Shown here piece after piece: positions 1 to 10,654 of a stretch of DNA of 64,000 nucleotides. Source of the stretch: Lumbricus rubellus (lineage: Eukaryota; Annelida; Clitellata; Crassiclitellata; Lumbricidae). Each line of letters starts with the position of its first letter. The stretch's first letter is position 1. The stretch is taken from positions 38,483,630 to 38,547,629 of the forward strand of contig OX243814.1 of assembly GCA_945859605.1 (NCBI GenBank), read 5' to 3'. Below the pieces are notes generated by a model. That model ran no database searches, was not told the origin of the DNA, and was given only the letters and a program-made list of their open reading frames with translations. The position numbers and the translations under genes were made by a program.

Positions 1-219
1 TAAACAAGACATAAATTATAGTTATTTATGCATGCAGTTGTGCATTCTGCAACACCGTACGACACATGTAAAAGGATGTTCTAGTTTTAAACAAGCAATT
101 AATAAAATGAACGTGATGCTTAACGACGACAATAAGAATTATAACAATAATATAACAGCAATATGATAATGACCCTTAAGACGAAATTGATCGTAATCAA
201 AACGATGACCATACATATA

Positions 220-462
220 CACCGTGGTTCAAGTTGAATGGATAAAAAGATATGAATCTTTCAACTTCATATGCAACTGAAATTTCGGCATATGAAGTTT
301 AAATATTCATATCTTTTTATTCGTTCAACTTTATCTCATGAAATTTTGGAATCATATTCTTGGTCCAATTCTCTAAATATTTGGAAAATTTTAGCGTGAT
401 ATGTCATCGGGCATTAGAGATATACGAAAAACAATTTGGCTTAGTTTTTTTTAACCACTGTG
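220..462. mobile_element. Tc1/mariner-type MITE
   Basis: A 243-bp element with inverted ends (CACCGTGG / CCACTGTG) flanked on both sides by TA, the usual Tc1/mariner target. Its interior (the stretch with TGGATAAAAAGATATGAATC and the segment ending AACAATTTGGCTTAG) is shared with the larger element at 20875-21898, which still contains a transposase relic. This copy is best read as an internally deleted relative. Confidence 0.75.
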
Positions 463-870
463 TAGAGTATTATGGTAATCAAGTGGTGCTTATGTTGATC
501 ACTATGATGAAGGTGATAATGGTGATGGTGGATTGCGCTTGTGCTTCTTTAAAATCTGACACAATCATACCTATGAAGTAGAGTATGATGTTTTTTATTG
601 CTCCAAACAAATGTACACAAGACAATTTTAAACACACTTGAAAACAACAAATATGATAAGAGAAACTGATCAAATTTTTACAAAGGCAGTGCATGGAAAC
701 AATGAGTATCCTTGAAGGAAAAATCCTGCTAAGTAGGGGCCCTAAGAGCACGATAATCCAGGGCTGCAAGATGTTGGCAGATCAACAATTTGATCAAGTT
801 GATCATTCAGAAAAGCCTCATTGCTTCTTCTAGTCTTATCGCTGGAGCCTTGATTAAAAAAAATTCTTGT
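463..870. other. no gene recognised
   Basis: AT-rich sequence. Short open frames on both strands show no family motif or splice context that I can support. Confidence 0.5.
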
Positions 871-1424
871 GAGTGTACAAACAATACATATAATAGAGAC
901 TGGTGACTGAATTCATCTATGAACAAATGCAGTTTCTAGGACCTTGAAATATTATATAAGTCCTTAAAGCAGATCCAACAGTGCATCTCACTAAATGCTT
1001 GTTGGGAAACTCTAATAATGCAGCATCAGGTACTGTGGAAATCGTCATTTAACGTATCCGAAAATTAGTAATTGTATTCTCAATCATTCAGTTTTTTCGG
1101 TATTCAGCTGACATGGTCACAATTTGTAAGAAGTCAGGCATATATGTAGCAAAAATTGTCTAAGATCAGGGAGTTAATTATGAATGTGCTGTAGAATTAG
1201 ACTAATGGCAATGTAAGTTGAAGCACCGAATGCTTGAGTCGCTAAGGTGAATATGAGTTGGAGAATTGGGAGATGTTAGCTTGAGAACAAGCATAGTAAA
1301 CACTATATATCTTGCAGTGCTCAAGTATCTTTCCATTGTTTGTTCTCATGAGGATCATTAAACTGCATTTGTTCATAGATGAATTCAGTCACCAGTCTCT
1401 ATTATATGTATTGTTTGTGCACTC
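871..1424. repeat. 65-bp inverted repeat pair
   Basis: Left arm 871-935 and right arm 1360-1424 are reverse complements with one visible mismatch over 65 bp, separated by about 420 bp. Short A/T runs follow the pairing outward. This looks like the ends of a foldback or MITE-like insertion, but I see no convincing target-site duplication. Confidence 0.6.
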
Positions 1425-1463
1425 AAAAAATTTTTTTAGCTTCACTAACCACTCGTGTCGCAG

Positions 1464-1556
1464 GTGTAGGCAACTTGGGCTGGAGTAAAACTGCACTTGG
1501 TATCACGGACGAGGCATTCAGCATGGCAGGTGTAGACTGCGACTTCATCAGCCGAG
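1464..1556 (+). CDS. possible 93-bp exon, unknown family
   Basis: A 31-codon open stretch lies between an acceptor (TCGCAG at 1458-1463) and a donor (G|GTAAAG at 1557). It is phase 1 at both ends, like the receptor exons elsewhere in the window, and reads NLGWSKTALGITDEAFSMAG near its start. I recognise no domain. It lies on the strand opposite to gene A, so it would belong to another gene or be chance. Confidence 0.25.
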
Positions 1557-2401
1557 GTAAAGTTAAATATCGAACCAGGGAAAGAAGAGTCGCCTTTATC
1601 TTTCTTCCATGTATATGAGCACTGGTGCAGATTTGTGAAAACACAATCGACTGACTGAATTTGACTTTCATTGCAGCTGGCATCATAATTCTTTGTTTTT
1701 GTGTCTACAAATATTAGTCAATTTCAAAATGTACTTTAAGACAAGGCAGCTAACTGTACGATAATGATACTTAGGCACAATGCGTCGGTAATCAAAGCTG
1801 TAGCACACGCAAAAAGATAGACATTACAGTTGCAAAACAGAAAGTAAGTAGTTATTCCCTTAATTTCAGCAGCAGAATGCATTCTGAGTTACAAACTACA
1901 TTACAAATAAGTACCGGTATGTACATTGTATATTCGAAGACAACAATAATCAGAATATAGCATTCGGATAAGTAATTTTTGTCTCATTCGATCGTCAGCC
2001 TTCGAATTTGGAAGTTAATTCAGTATTTATACTCTTCAGTAATTGTATATGCAAACAATTAATTAATTGTGTTTATTATAATTTAAAGTGAATTGTAAAA
2101 ATTAACAAAGTTGTCAATAAATAAATAATTAATTAATTAATTGTGTTTATTATAATTTAAAGTGAATTGTAAAAATTAACAAAGTAGTCAATAGCTCTAC
2201 AGAGGTAATAAGCAATTATTAAAATATTCAAATAAGGCCAAACAGTAGTCAATTTTGTATGAGGCTAAGTAAAGCCCTAAAAATATTTTCTGATAGCAAA
2301 GAAACTTTAAAATATTTTGCTACAGAATTGCAAAAGATGATGAACTAACTGTGCACTCTCAACTTGTCATTCAAAAGTTTAAACAAGCAGCATTGACATA
2401 C
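1557..2401. other. no gene recognised; one local duplication
   Basis: AT-rich non-coding sequence. The segment around 2059-2118 is repeated almost exactly at 2132-2192 (same AATTAATTGTGTTTATTAT start), a tandem duplication of about 74 bp. Nothing else is supported here. Confidence 0.6.
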
Positions 2402-2725
2402 CTAGAACATGTACTGTTGTCAGCCAGATGAACTTTGATTCGATGTTGGAATTCAAATACCGAACCCTACACTGGAAGTCAGGTGAACTGATTTCATCTG
2501 CTCTCAACTCAATACTTGACATAATGAACGAGTTGTTTCTCTTCACAGTTGCATTGTCTATAGTCTTATTTCCTTGTTTCCACTCTAACTCAGGTTCTAA
2601 GTTGCCATGATAACTTATGCTGCACGATAACCGAATAGTGTCAGGCGTGATTCCACAGTCATTGGCACCAATAAAACCATCTGGCGGTTCATTTGTGAAA
2701 CAGGTCAGATTATTTTGGTAGGATT
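2402..2725 (-). CDS. gene A, Ig-domain exon (second Ig)
   Basis: This 324-bp exon encodes one Ig-like domain of a cell-surface receptor. On the minus strand it starts after TTCTTTTGCAG and ends at CTAG|GTATGTC, phase 1 at both ends (108 codons). The visible core is RLSC (B-strand Cys), LEWKQ (Trp) and DFQC (F-strand Cys; the usual Tyr is Phe). It begins ESYQNN, and the second Ig exons of genes B (ESDPVC) and C (ESHPSC) begin alike, so it is placed as their Ig2 equivalent. It has several N-glycosylation sequons. No Ig3, TM or tail exon was found below 2402, so the rest lies outside the window or is lost. Confidence 0.8.
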
Positions 2726-2889
2726 CTGCAAAAGAATAAGTTCACTGTCATCATTTTAATCACCAACAACATTTTAAACAAATCTTCTGAATATTGATCT
2801 GTTGATGGCTGATTTTCTCGTGCACCAAAAGTTACCACTTTAATATGGTATGGTATATGAGCATTTATAAAGCGCCTCTTACAGACTAG

Positions 2890-4005
2890 CTATTCAGAGG
2901 CGCTCTCAGCGTGACAGCTGCGAGGAAATAAAAAAGACTTCAAGTAGCGAAGCACTGAAGATGACACCCCCAATAAGATCTTACTACGGATAGTGGGAGG
3001 GAGGTCATTTCACATATAAGGGCCTACAATGGCAAAGGCACAGTGTTGGGCCATGGCAGTCCTTGTCCTTGGAACCAATAGATCAAGTCGATCAGCAGAC
3101 CGGAGAGGCCGTGAAGAGACTGCAGAGAGGGGTCTATGCATCAAATCACAGAGGTATTTGGGAGCTTGTCCAGTTTGAGTTTTCAAAACTAAGAGCAGTA
3201 CCTTGAATTGGATACGAGAGGCAATGGGAAGCCAGTGAAGATCAGTCATGTAGGTAGAAATGTGGGAGTAGCGAGGTAGACGAGCCATGAGTCTGGCTGC
3301 CGAGTTCATAAAGTCTGACTGAAGGGAGGATAAGCGAACTTTGGGAAGCCCAGCAAATAGTGAGTTGCAGTAGTCGATTCGACAGCAAATAAAAGCATGA
3401 TCAATGGTTTTAAAAACAGAAGAGGAAACAGATCTTCTGATGGCTCTCAGACGCCTCAGGTGATAACAACATTAGCGTGTCAACTGTGAGAGGTGATCAG
3501 AGAACGAAAGGGTGCTATCAAGAGTGACGCCCAAATCATGGACACTAGATGAAAATGTAAAGTCAAGGTACATTGAGGACAAGAAAGGGAAGTTAAGTTT
3601 AAGGAGCTGTTGTTTAGTACCAAACCAGATCAATTGCATCTTAGTGGGATTAAGACAAAGTCGGTTGGCAGACATCCATGCGTGGAGATCATGTAATCGT
3701 AATCTCGAGATTTCTACAGCGCCCACAAAAGCAAAGTCACCGGAACCAGCTTATTCATAGGCGCTCAATCAAAGCAAAATCGATAGGCAGCGGGTCAAGT
3801 CCGGAGAGTGACAAGGAGTCGATCAGTCCTACAAGAACAACCTGATCAGCAGGAGGACCATGTACAAAGGTCTGGACATCGTCAGCATATAGGTGGCCAG
3901 TGGCCAGGTGTTTAGCAAATAAAGAAGTAATGTCAGCAGTATAAAGTAGATACAAGATTGGACCTAGGACTGAGCCTGTGGAACTCCAAAGCTAACTTTA
4001 GCCCC
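2890..4005 (-). pseudogene. degraded LINE reverse transcriptase (Jockey/CR1 superfamily)
   Basis: Broken minus-strand frames together give the C-terminal half of a LINE polymerase: the block that reads GVPQ in the family and a LLYTAD block near 3955-4000, YADD with flanking residues near 3880, then AWMSANRLCLNPTKMQLIWF (about 3645-3690), and the post-RT region LHWLPIASRIQFKVL (about 3200). Stops and frame changes separate the pieces (for example near 3470). It resembles the intact plus-strand fragment at 54777-55556 (matching xLNxxKxQxIWxGTxQQL block). It is a dead insertion, 5' truncated, just beside gene A's Ig2 exon, inside its intron. Confidence 0.85.
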
Positions 4006-4307
4006 AGTCGTTCTGGAATCACCAAGTGATTCTTATGCATTAGACTCCGGTGCAACAAAAGTTACTAATTAATAAGAATAGTAAAGGCAACTCAATGTAG
4101 TAACAATCATTATCATCGTCTTTACAATCATCACCAACAGCAGTTCCAAACACCAACTACCTAATGGTGGTGTTGCAATCAAATTATAACAACTCTTCAG
4201 TATTGGTAATTTGCTAGTCTATTGTCTGTATCATGTTTAGTCCAATACTAGTAATTTCTTACATGTACAGGGTATGTATAATTGTACATCCCACTAGTTG
4301 TACTTAC

Positions 4308-4670
4308 CATAAACAATCAACTCTGCCCTTTTCTCCGATCTACCTATTTCTGCGCAAGTGTATCTTCCGGCATCCATTACTGTAACATTTGATATAACCA
4401 AATTGAATTCTCCATCAGACGTATTTCCACTAATTCCATACTTCATATGATGACCGTTGCCGTTGCCATTGCCATTCCACTTTCCATTTCCATTGCCATT
4501 TCCATTGTAAAAAATGCCCTTTTCATATAGGAGCTCATTATATTTACTGATGCCGAGTCGCAGGTGATACCAAACAACTGGAAACTGTGTCTTGATGTTG
4601 CTCTGACACTTGAGTGTAACATTTTGCAAAACAACGGCTTCTTCATCGATTGGTGGTACAATGATTTCGC
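4308..4670 (-). CDS. gene A, Ig-domain exon (V-like) with Asn-Gly repeat
   Basis: A 363-bp minus-strand exon with acceptor TTTTTTAG before 4670 and donor ATG|GTAAGTA at 4307, phase 1-1, 121 codons. The V-set-like core is visible: NVTLKC, VVWYH, and DAGRYTC with the D-x-G-x-Y-x-C signature. Between the C' and D strands lies an in-frame simple repeat coding alternating Asn-Gly with one KW interruption (about 4452-4505). It would be the first Ig domain of gene A, upstream of 2402-2725. No signal-peptide exon was found above 4670. Receptor function is inferred from architecture. Confidence 0.8.
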
Positions 4671-5549
4671 CTAAAAAATACAAATGCAAATTTGTTAGGT
4701 TACAAAGTTTCAAGTGGAATAAACATGTGGTCCAACTTCGTGACATGAAACATTTCAACATTTCCAAGAACTTGCTTTTTAAATTAAACTCTGGATCTTA
4801 AGAAACAGACACGCAAGGTTAAAAAAATTAAACAGTGGAGAGAAAACAAGTGAATAGAGGATAAGTGATCTGAGAATAGGATGCAGTAGGGTGACCACAT
4901 GACCCTGATGTCCTAATTTTTTTGTGTTGTGTCTCGATGTCTTGGCAACTTAGAAAACGAGGCAAAATTGTCCAGGTTTCAGACCACATGGAAAAACTTG
5001 TTAACTTGGATCTTGGAACCATCAGTTCGTTGTAAAACATGACTGAACAACTTATAGGTAATTTGAAATTCAAAAAGAAGTTGTAACGAAAGTGAACTTG
5101 TCAATTTACGGGGTATATCAAAAGTTGTACTGTAGTTTCAACACAGTACAAAAGTGTACATAAATATTACTCCTTCAAATGCTGTGGCCCACTGATGCAG
5201 TTATAAAATATTGCTTTGGCCTGTTGCAGTCTAACTCTAGCCATCTGTTAACTCTAACAGTTTCCAGCCTAATAAGGGCTGGCCTACTCAAGCTTTACAG
5301 TCTACTAAATAATTAAAATACTGCCTAAATAAGACAAATTCAGAAATTGCGAAAACAATCCTGACTCCTAGTATAATTTTGCAGCTACTGTACAATTAAT
5401 ATTTATAAATCGCTTACGATCAACACATTAAAACATACAAGCACAAAGCTTGCACCTCTTTATGTGGGTTACTTCAGCCCATTGGTAGCCAATAAGACGA
5501 AAGCAGTAGAACTTTTTGATTTATTGAACAGTCACTTTATTCATTTTCA
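4671..5549. other. no gene recognised
   Basis: Low-complexity and AT-rich sequence upstream of gene A's first visible exon. Near 4880-4990 there is a repeat-like segment (GTGACCACATGACCCTGATG) also suggested near 42400 in inverse orientation. No exon or signal peptide is supported. Confidence 0.4.
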
Positions 5550-5976
5550 GAAGTCTGATTGATGCAAACTGGATTGATGAAATTTTTCTTGTTCAAATTG
5601 GAGCTGGATTGAATAAAATGTTCTGGCTGAAGTAGGAGCTGGATTGATGAAAAATAATTGTCATTTAAACAGAAGTTGGATTGATAAAGACAATTGCTTC
5701 TATTTAGCTGGAACGATAAAACGAATTTTTACTAAATGGGGGCTGGACTGCACTGAAAAATGTTGTTATCTAAGCAGAGGATGGATCGATGAAAACAATT
5801 ACTGTTGCTATTTAAATAAAAGCTCGATTGATGAAATGCGTTTTATCAATTAACTACAGAAATATGCTATTTGCACAGAAAGATGGTTGTCCTAGGCTAA
5901 ATGAGGGTGGGGCGGTTGTCGATAGGGGTTTGTCCGGGGGTTGTCCAGAGGTTTAATGTCCTACACCCCTACTGGG
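5550..5976. mobile_element. degenerate Mutator-like foldback element (one arm)
   Basis: Repeats of the GCTGGATTGATGAAA type (about 36-bp spacing) fill 5550-5850, followed at 5915-5955 by decayed GTTGTC/GTTGTCC units like the terminal units of the complete copies at 10026, 14014 and 33033. The complementary arm (TCCAGCTTCYATTT) appears at 6120-6330, inside the next element. This copy is old and rearranged, so exact ends and target duplication cannot be given. Confidence 0.55.
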
Positions 5977-6820
5977 CACTCCTCCGAAGTCCGGTCCCAA
6001 ATTATTTCGCATGGCTTATCACATAGAGATTAAACCTTAGTTTAGGTTGCTAAATTATTTATCCATTTCCCGAGGTTGCTAAATTATTTGGCCATTGCTA
6101 AATGTATATACAAGTAATTTCTGGATCGCCAGGTTCAATCCTGCTTCCATTTCAACTATGAAAATGTCTTTATCCAACTTCTATTTCACCTGAAAAAGAA
6201 GCTTCATCCAGGTTCCATTTCTCGCGTTTTTCGTCAATCCAACTTCTCTTTAAGCTATAAAATGCCTTTATCCAGATTCCATTTATCAAGTGTTTTTTTC
6301 GTAAATCCAGCTTCCATAAATTCTGTATACTGCTATTTTTCTTCTCGCATTTTCAGTTTATATTGCTACTTCCGGTTGCGAATGTTCAGAAATTGGAATA
6401 CGTTTTTCGGTAAACACGAAGACTGGCTGCCCGTACTCCAAACAATATGGCTGCCAACGAATGCTATAAAATCAGAGCGCAACCATCAACGACATTGTTC
6501 ATCAATTCAGCTTTAATTTCAGCAGAATGACTGCACTAACCCTAAAACTAACCCTAACCGACCCTCACGACGCCTAACCTGAGCCCTAACCGACCCTCAC
6601 GTTGCGATGTTGTCTATAGGTCGTGCTCTAATTTTATTGCATTCGTTAACGGCCATCTTGTTTGAAGTACGGGCAGCCAGTCTTCACGTTTACCCGTTTT
6701 TCGGCAGTCATCTGCAAATGATGTGCGCCAATTACAATATTTAGTAGTCGGTGAACGATTTGTGAAGTGACGGTGAGAAAAATGCTGTGAAATAATTTGG
6801 GACCGGACTTCGGAGGAGTG
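5977..6820. mobile_element. element with 32-bp perfect inverted ends
   Basis: Positions 5977-6008 (CACTCCTCCGAAGTCCGGTC...) and 6789-6820 are exact reverse complements over 32 bp. The interior holds half of the decayed foldback element (6120-6330) and a smaller hairpin element (6413-6694), so this is a composite. No coding capacity is seen. Confidence 0.55.
6413..6694. mobile_element. hairpin (foldback) element, copy 1
   Basis: Arms of about 85 bp face each other: a plus copy from 6413 (ACACGAAGACTGGCTGCCCG) and an inverted copy ending near 6694. The loop (about 6535-6600) holds TAACCC-like repeats. A second copy of the whole arrangement lies at 6842-7062. Confidence 0.65.
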
Positions 6821-6841
6821 TCCCCCCCCCCTACTGGTCGT

Positions 6842-7062
6842 GTCTGGCCCGTACTCCAAACAATGTGGCCGTTAACGAATGCAATAAAATTAGAGCGCGA
6901 CCTATAGACGACATCGCAACGTGAGGGTCGGTTAGGGCTCAGGTTAGGCGTTGTGAGGGTCGGTTAGGGCTCAGGTTAGGTCGATGGTCGCGCTCTAATT
7001 TTATTGCATTCGTTGGCAGCCATATTGGTTGGAGTACGGGCAGCCAGTCTTCGTGTTTACCA
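6842..7062. mobile_element. hairpin (foldback) element, copy 2
   Basis: Same arms as 6413-6694: a plus arm from about 6845 (GGCCCGTACTCCAAACAATG) and an inverted arm ending near 7062. The loop contains GGGTCGGTTAGGGCTCAGG twice, the reverse of the TAACCC-like loop of copy 1. Confidence 0.65.
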
Positions 7063-7646
7063 AAAATAAGTACAATCGTAATCGTAAACTCGACATTTCT
7101 AAAGCGCTACTTGAATGCTTACCTATTGCATTTCTAAAGACACAGAACAACTCAATGCAGTAGAATATCGTCAGATAGCTTATTCTGAAGAACTTGAGTA
7201 GCATTGTGGATCATTTTACCCAAGGACGCAGGACGGAAACTCAGTGCGTATAGTTTTTTGTTTTGGACGGTAATTTCAGTTACTGAAATCAGGGATACCC
7301 TTAGAGATGTACGCTACATATAATTATAATAAAATATATAGGTGTTATCACTGAAATGTAGTATATACTGCTATATAATACATATCAATGGGTGTTATAT
7401 TTATATAATACATCTCTATGGGGATACCACTCTGAATTTTGAAAAAGTCAGATCGGGCCGAAAAAAGGCTAGAACAGGCTAGATCGAGAATTTCGGAGAA
7501 AATACATGGATTTTTCGATTTTTCGCGCTTGAAATTCAAATTTTTTAGGAACTTTTTAGTCATTCGACCAAAATTTGCTTCCTTTCCAGAGAAAAGTCTT
7601 TGATGACCTTTTTTAGTTTTTCGTTTCGAAATAAATCTATAACTTT
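7063..7646. other. no gene recognised
   Basis: AT-rich sequence with short direct duplications (CATCTCTATGG / CATATCAATGG near 7385-7425). No supported gene or element. Confidence 0.5.
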
Positions 7647-8165
7647 GGGGCCGTCCATAAAGAGGCCGTCCATAAAGTACGTCACGCTCCAGGGGGGGGG
7701 AGGGGGTGTAAGAAAGTGTGAGTTTGTGACAGAGGGGAGGGGGATCAGGCCATGTGTGACGTCACACTTTTATTTTTTAATGATGTGTATTATATAATTG
7801 TCTAGTCTAATTTTTGCAATTTTTGTTTTCAAATTCAATCTACATTGAGTTACTGCTTCAATGAATAACTGTAACAACTGTTGACAATTAACTATTCTAC
7901 TATTAAAGTCATTTTAATAATGTGATAGTTCTTTTAAGTGGAAACTTTACAGTTTAATAGTGAAGTGTGTTTTAGATTAAATTTGAATAAGGTGTTAATT
8001 ACAAAAAAATTTGAAAGTGCAACGTACTTTAGGGGAGGGGTCCGAAAATTAAAGTGTGATCGACGCGTACTTTAGGGGGGTCCGAGAAAGTGCGACAGTT
8101 TGTGACAGGGGGAGGGGGGGTAAAAAATGGTCAAAAATAGCGTGACATACTTTATGGACGGCCCC
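7647..8165. mobile_element. MITE with GGGGCCGTCCATAAAG ends
   Basis: The ends are GGGGCCGTCCATAAAG (7647) and CTTTATGGACGGCCCC (8165). The body next to the ends carries ACGTCACRCT and runs of G/C. No coding capacity. The left terminal motif is partly duplicated (7647-7662 and 7664-7678). Confidence 0.7.
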
Positions 8166-8475
8166 AAAGTATGTCACGCTATTTTTGACCATTTTTTACC
8201 CCCCTGTCACAAACTGTCACACATGGCCTGACCCCCCCCCCTAAAGTACGTCACACTTTCGAACAATTTTTTTTAAATTAACACATCATTCAAACTTAAT
8301 CTAAAACTCACTTCACTATTAAACTGTATTGAAATATAAAATTGCCACTTAAAAGAACTAGCTGCGTATAATTCAATAATATTGTAATTATATGCAGCTA
8401 ATGATTCGAAGTAAACCACTGACTACGAATTTAAAATGACACATTATTAAAATGACTTTAACAGTAGTAGGGCGT
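8166..8475. repeat. inverted partial copy of the adjacent MITE
   Basis: Immediately after the MITE, the same sequence runs in reverse: TATGTCACGCTATTTTTGAC (8169 on) mirrors 8142-8162, and TTAAAATGACTTTAA near 8448 mirrors 7900-7925. Together 7855-8475 form a long imperfect palindrome centred near 8166. Confidence 0.65.
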
Positions 8476-8489
8476 AGGCCATAGGCGCA

Positions 8490-8640
8490 ACCACGTCCTA
8501 AAAGTTGGGGGGGGACCGGGACCGATGGAAATTCTTAGTAGGAGTAATAATAGCGAGCGCGAAACGCGTGGAGCCGCGATTGCCGAAGGAAAGAAGCCCT
8601 ATCGACTATAGGGGTATGGGGAGTGTCGTAAGCTCCCCCA
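8490..8640. repeat. fragment of a dispersed GCGCGAAACGCG-type repeat
   Basis: A G-run followed by GAGCGCGAAACGCGTGGAG. Similar motifs (CGATCGGCGAGGCGCGAAGC, AGCGCGAAACGCCGAG) occur at 14880-14930 and 50110-50160, showing a dispersed family often found near hAT-like ends. Confidence 0.5.
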
Positions 8641-8933
8641 TCGGAGCTCCAGCAACTGACGCAATTTTGAGCATTTGATGCCAAATCGAGTGCATTTTTG
8701 GTTCTAGTTTATCTGAAATTTTGCAACGATGATATGGAAATAGAAGTACATGTACCTAAACCACCTCAATCTGTGAAAGTTTAAATCTAAATCACTCAAT
8801 GAGCCATACAAATTGACATTAATTTTGACATTGCTTTGCCAAAAAATTCACAGCTTCTGTGGATGCAAAGCTTACCCTAAATGGACAGAAGTCATGCAAC
8901 AAATACTCAATAATTTTAACAGAGAGTCTAAAG

Positions 8934-10646
8934 CAGTAATTCCCAACCTGCGTGCCGCGGCACACTAGTGTGCCGCGAGAACTTTGCGGGTGTGCCGCGA
9001 GAAAAATACTAATAATTATGTTGTTAATTAATAATAATTCCCAACAAAATATCCGAAAACATAAACACTGCAACATCAAAATTTAAGTCAGTTGTCTTAA
9101 TCTCTCACACTGTAGGCCCAAGTTTAGGGCCTTAGGCCTAGCAGGTTAAGATCTCCAAGGGTAATCTTGAATCGTTTCAGACGGTCAATGAATCTCAGTT
9201 TTAAATAAATGCATCAGAAATACTAAACACATTGATGGACCTACATTCCTACAACTAGCAGTCCAGCATTACTTCTTTTCGCTTGCAATCGACAATTTCG
9301 ACCGGAGAACCAATTCATTCGTAATCCGGTAACAAATCTTACAACAAACAAATCTTACAACTAACAATTAATTAATTCATGAAAATGACAAATTTTATCA
9401 GTGAACATTTGCCGAAAAGAGTTTGGATGAGATTTGGCTACAGTGCACACTCATGACATAACGCAAAGAGGTTAACCATAATTTGTTCCGTCTGCAATGA
9501 AACCATAATGAAATACACCCTGGAAAGTGTGGATCACAAGTCTACTATCGGATTTCTTTTTTTTCACATTTGTCTTTGTCGTCAAAATCTTCTGATTTCT
9601 GATCAGTTTTTCTCTTTAGAAATTTATCCAGGGCTATGAAGAACGTTGAAAATATTAATATTATATTTTTTAATACAGCAACAATTCCGTCTAGCAGCAA
9701 TGGCGTCTCTGTTGGTACGTCACAATTACACTATAGGCCGGCCTAACGTGCACTAAAATAGCACCAGAAGGGACTAATGTTAGGCATATGTTATATATTC
9801 GTTTATTGAACAAAAACAGGTTGTTACAAGACATCAGTAAGTATTAACTATAGATAGCTCAGATGTTTTTATAGCTCAGTTGTTTTATAGCTCAGTTATT
9901 TTTTTATATAATTTTAGATGATAATGAAAACATTGCAAATGTAGGCTACTATTTTTATTGTTTTTCTGGACCTGCTTTGCGGACCCCTTGGCAACAAGCC
10001 GCGGACCCCCAGGGGTCCGCGGACCGGTTCCACGACAACTGGTCTACCGACAACTCGTCTAACGACAACTCGTCTCCGGACAATTGGTCTAACGACAACT
10101 GGTCTACAGACGAATAGTATTGATGAAATAGAAGCTGGATTTATGAAAATGGGTTTTTAGCTTAAATGGAAGCTGGATTGATGATTTTCATTCATGTATT
10201 CCAACATGTACCCATTTCTACTTCAAATACAAAACACATTCATCCAGCTTCTATTTCTCGCCTGTTATTTTAGTCAATCCAGCTTCTATTTCAGATATAA
10301 AAATACCCTCATCCAGCTTCCATTACTTAAGCGGTTTTCTTATCAATCCAGCTTCTAGTTGAGTTCTAGAAATATCTTCATCCAGCTTTTATTTATCATG
10401 CGTTATTTTCGTCAATCCAGATTCTAATTCACCTTTAAAAGAACCATCATCCAGATTCCATTTCTCTTGCGTTTTTTCATCAATTCAACCTCCACTTCAC
10501 CTCTAAAAACTGTCATCCAGCTTCCATTTCTCAAGCGCGGGATCAGTTATCAGTAGACCAGTTGTCGTTAGACGAATTGTCCGGAGACCACTTGTCGGTA
10601 GACGAGTTGTCGTGACACCCCGCGGACCACAGTTTGAAAACCCCTG
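8934..10646. mobile_element. hAT-like element with 8-bp target duplication
   Basis: Starts CAGTAATTCCCAACCTG, ends AGTTTGAAAACCCCTG, and is flanked by the same 8 bp GTCTAAAG at 8926-8933 and 10647-10654, the hallmark of hAT. The interior is non-coding decay and is interrupted by the Mutator-like element 10026-10619, so the hAT insertion came first. About 1.1 kb without the nested element. Confidence 0.8.
10026..10619. mobile_element. Mutator-like foldback element, copy 1
   Basis: A 594-bp element flanked by the 9-bp duplication CCGCGGACC (10017-10025, 10620-10628). It starts GGTTCCACGACAACT and ends AGTTGTCGTGACACC. Each end consists of about four 15-16-bp units of the GACAACTSGTCTAMC type; the interior is a tandem array of about 36-bp units (TCATCCAGCTTCYATTTC), one of them inverted at the left. 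9-bp duplications are typical of Mutator-like elements. No transposase, so non-autonomous. Relatives: 14014-14615 (reverse) and 33033-33641. Confidence 0.8.
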
Positions 10647-10654
10647 GTCTAAAG

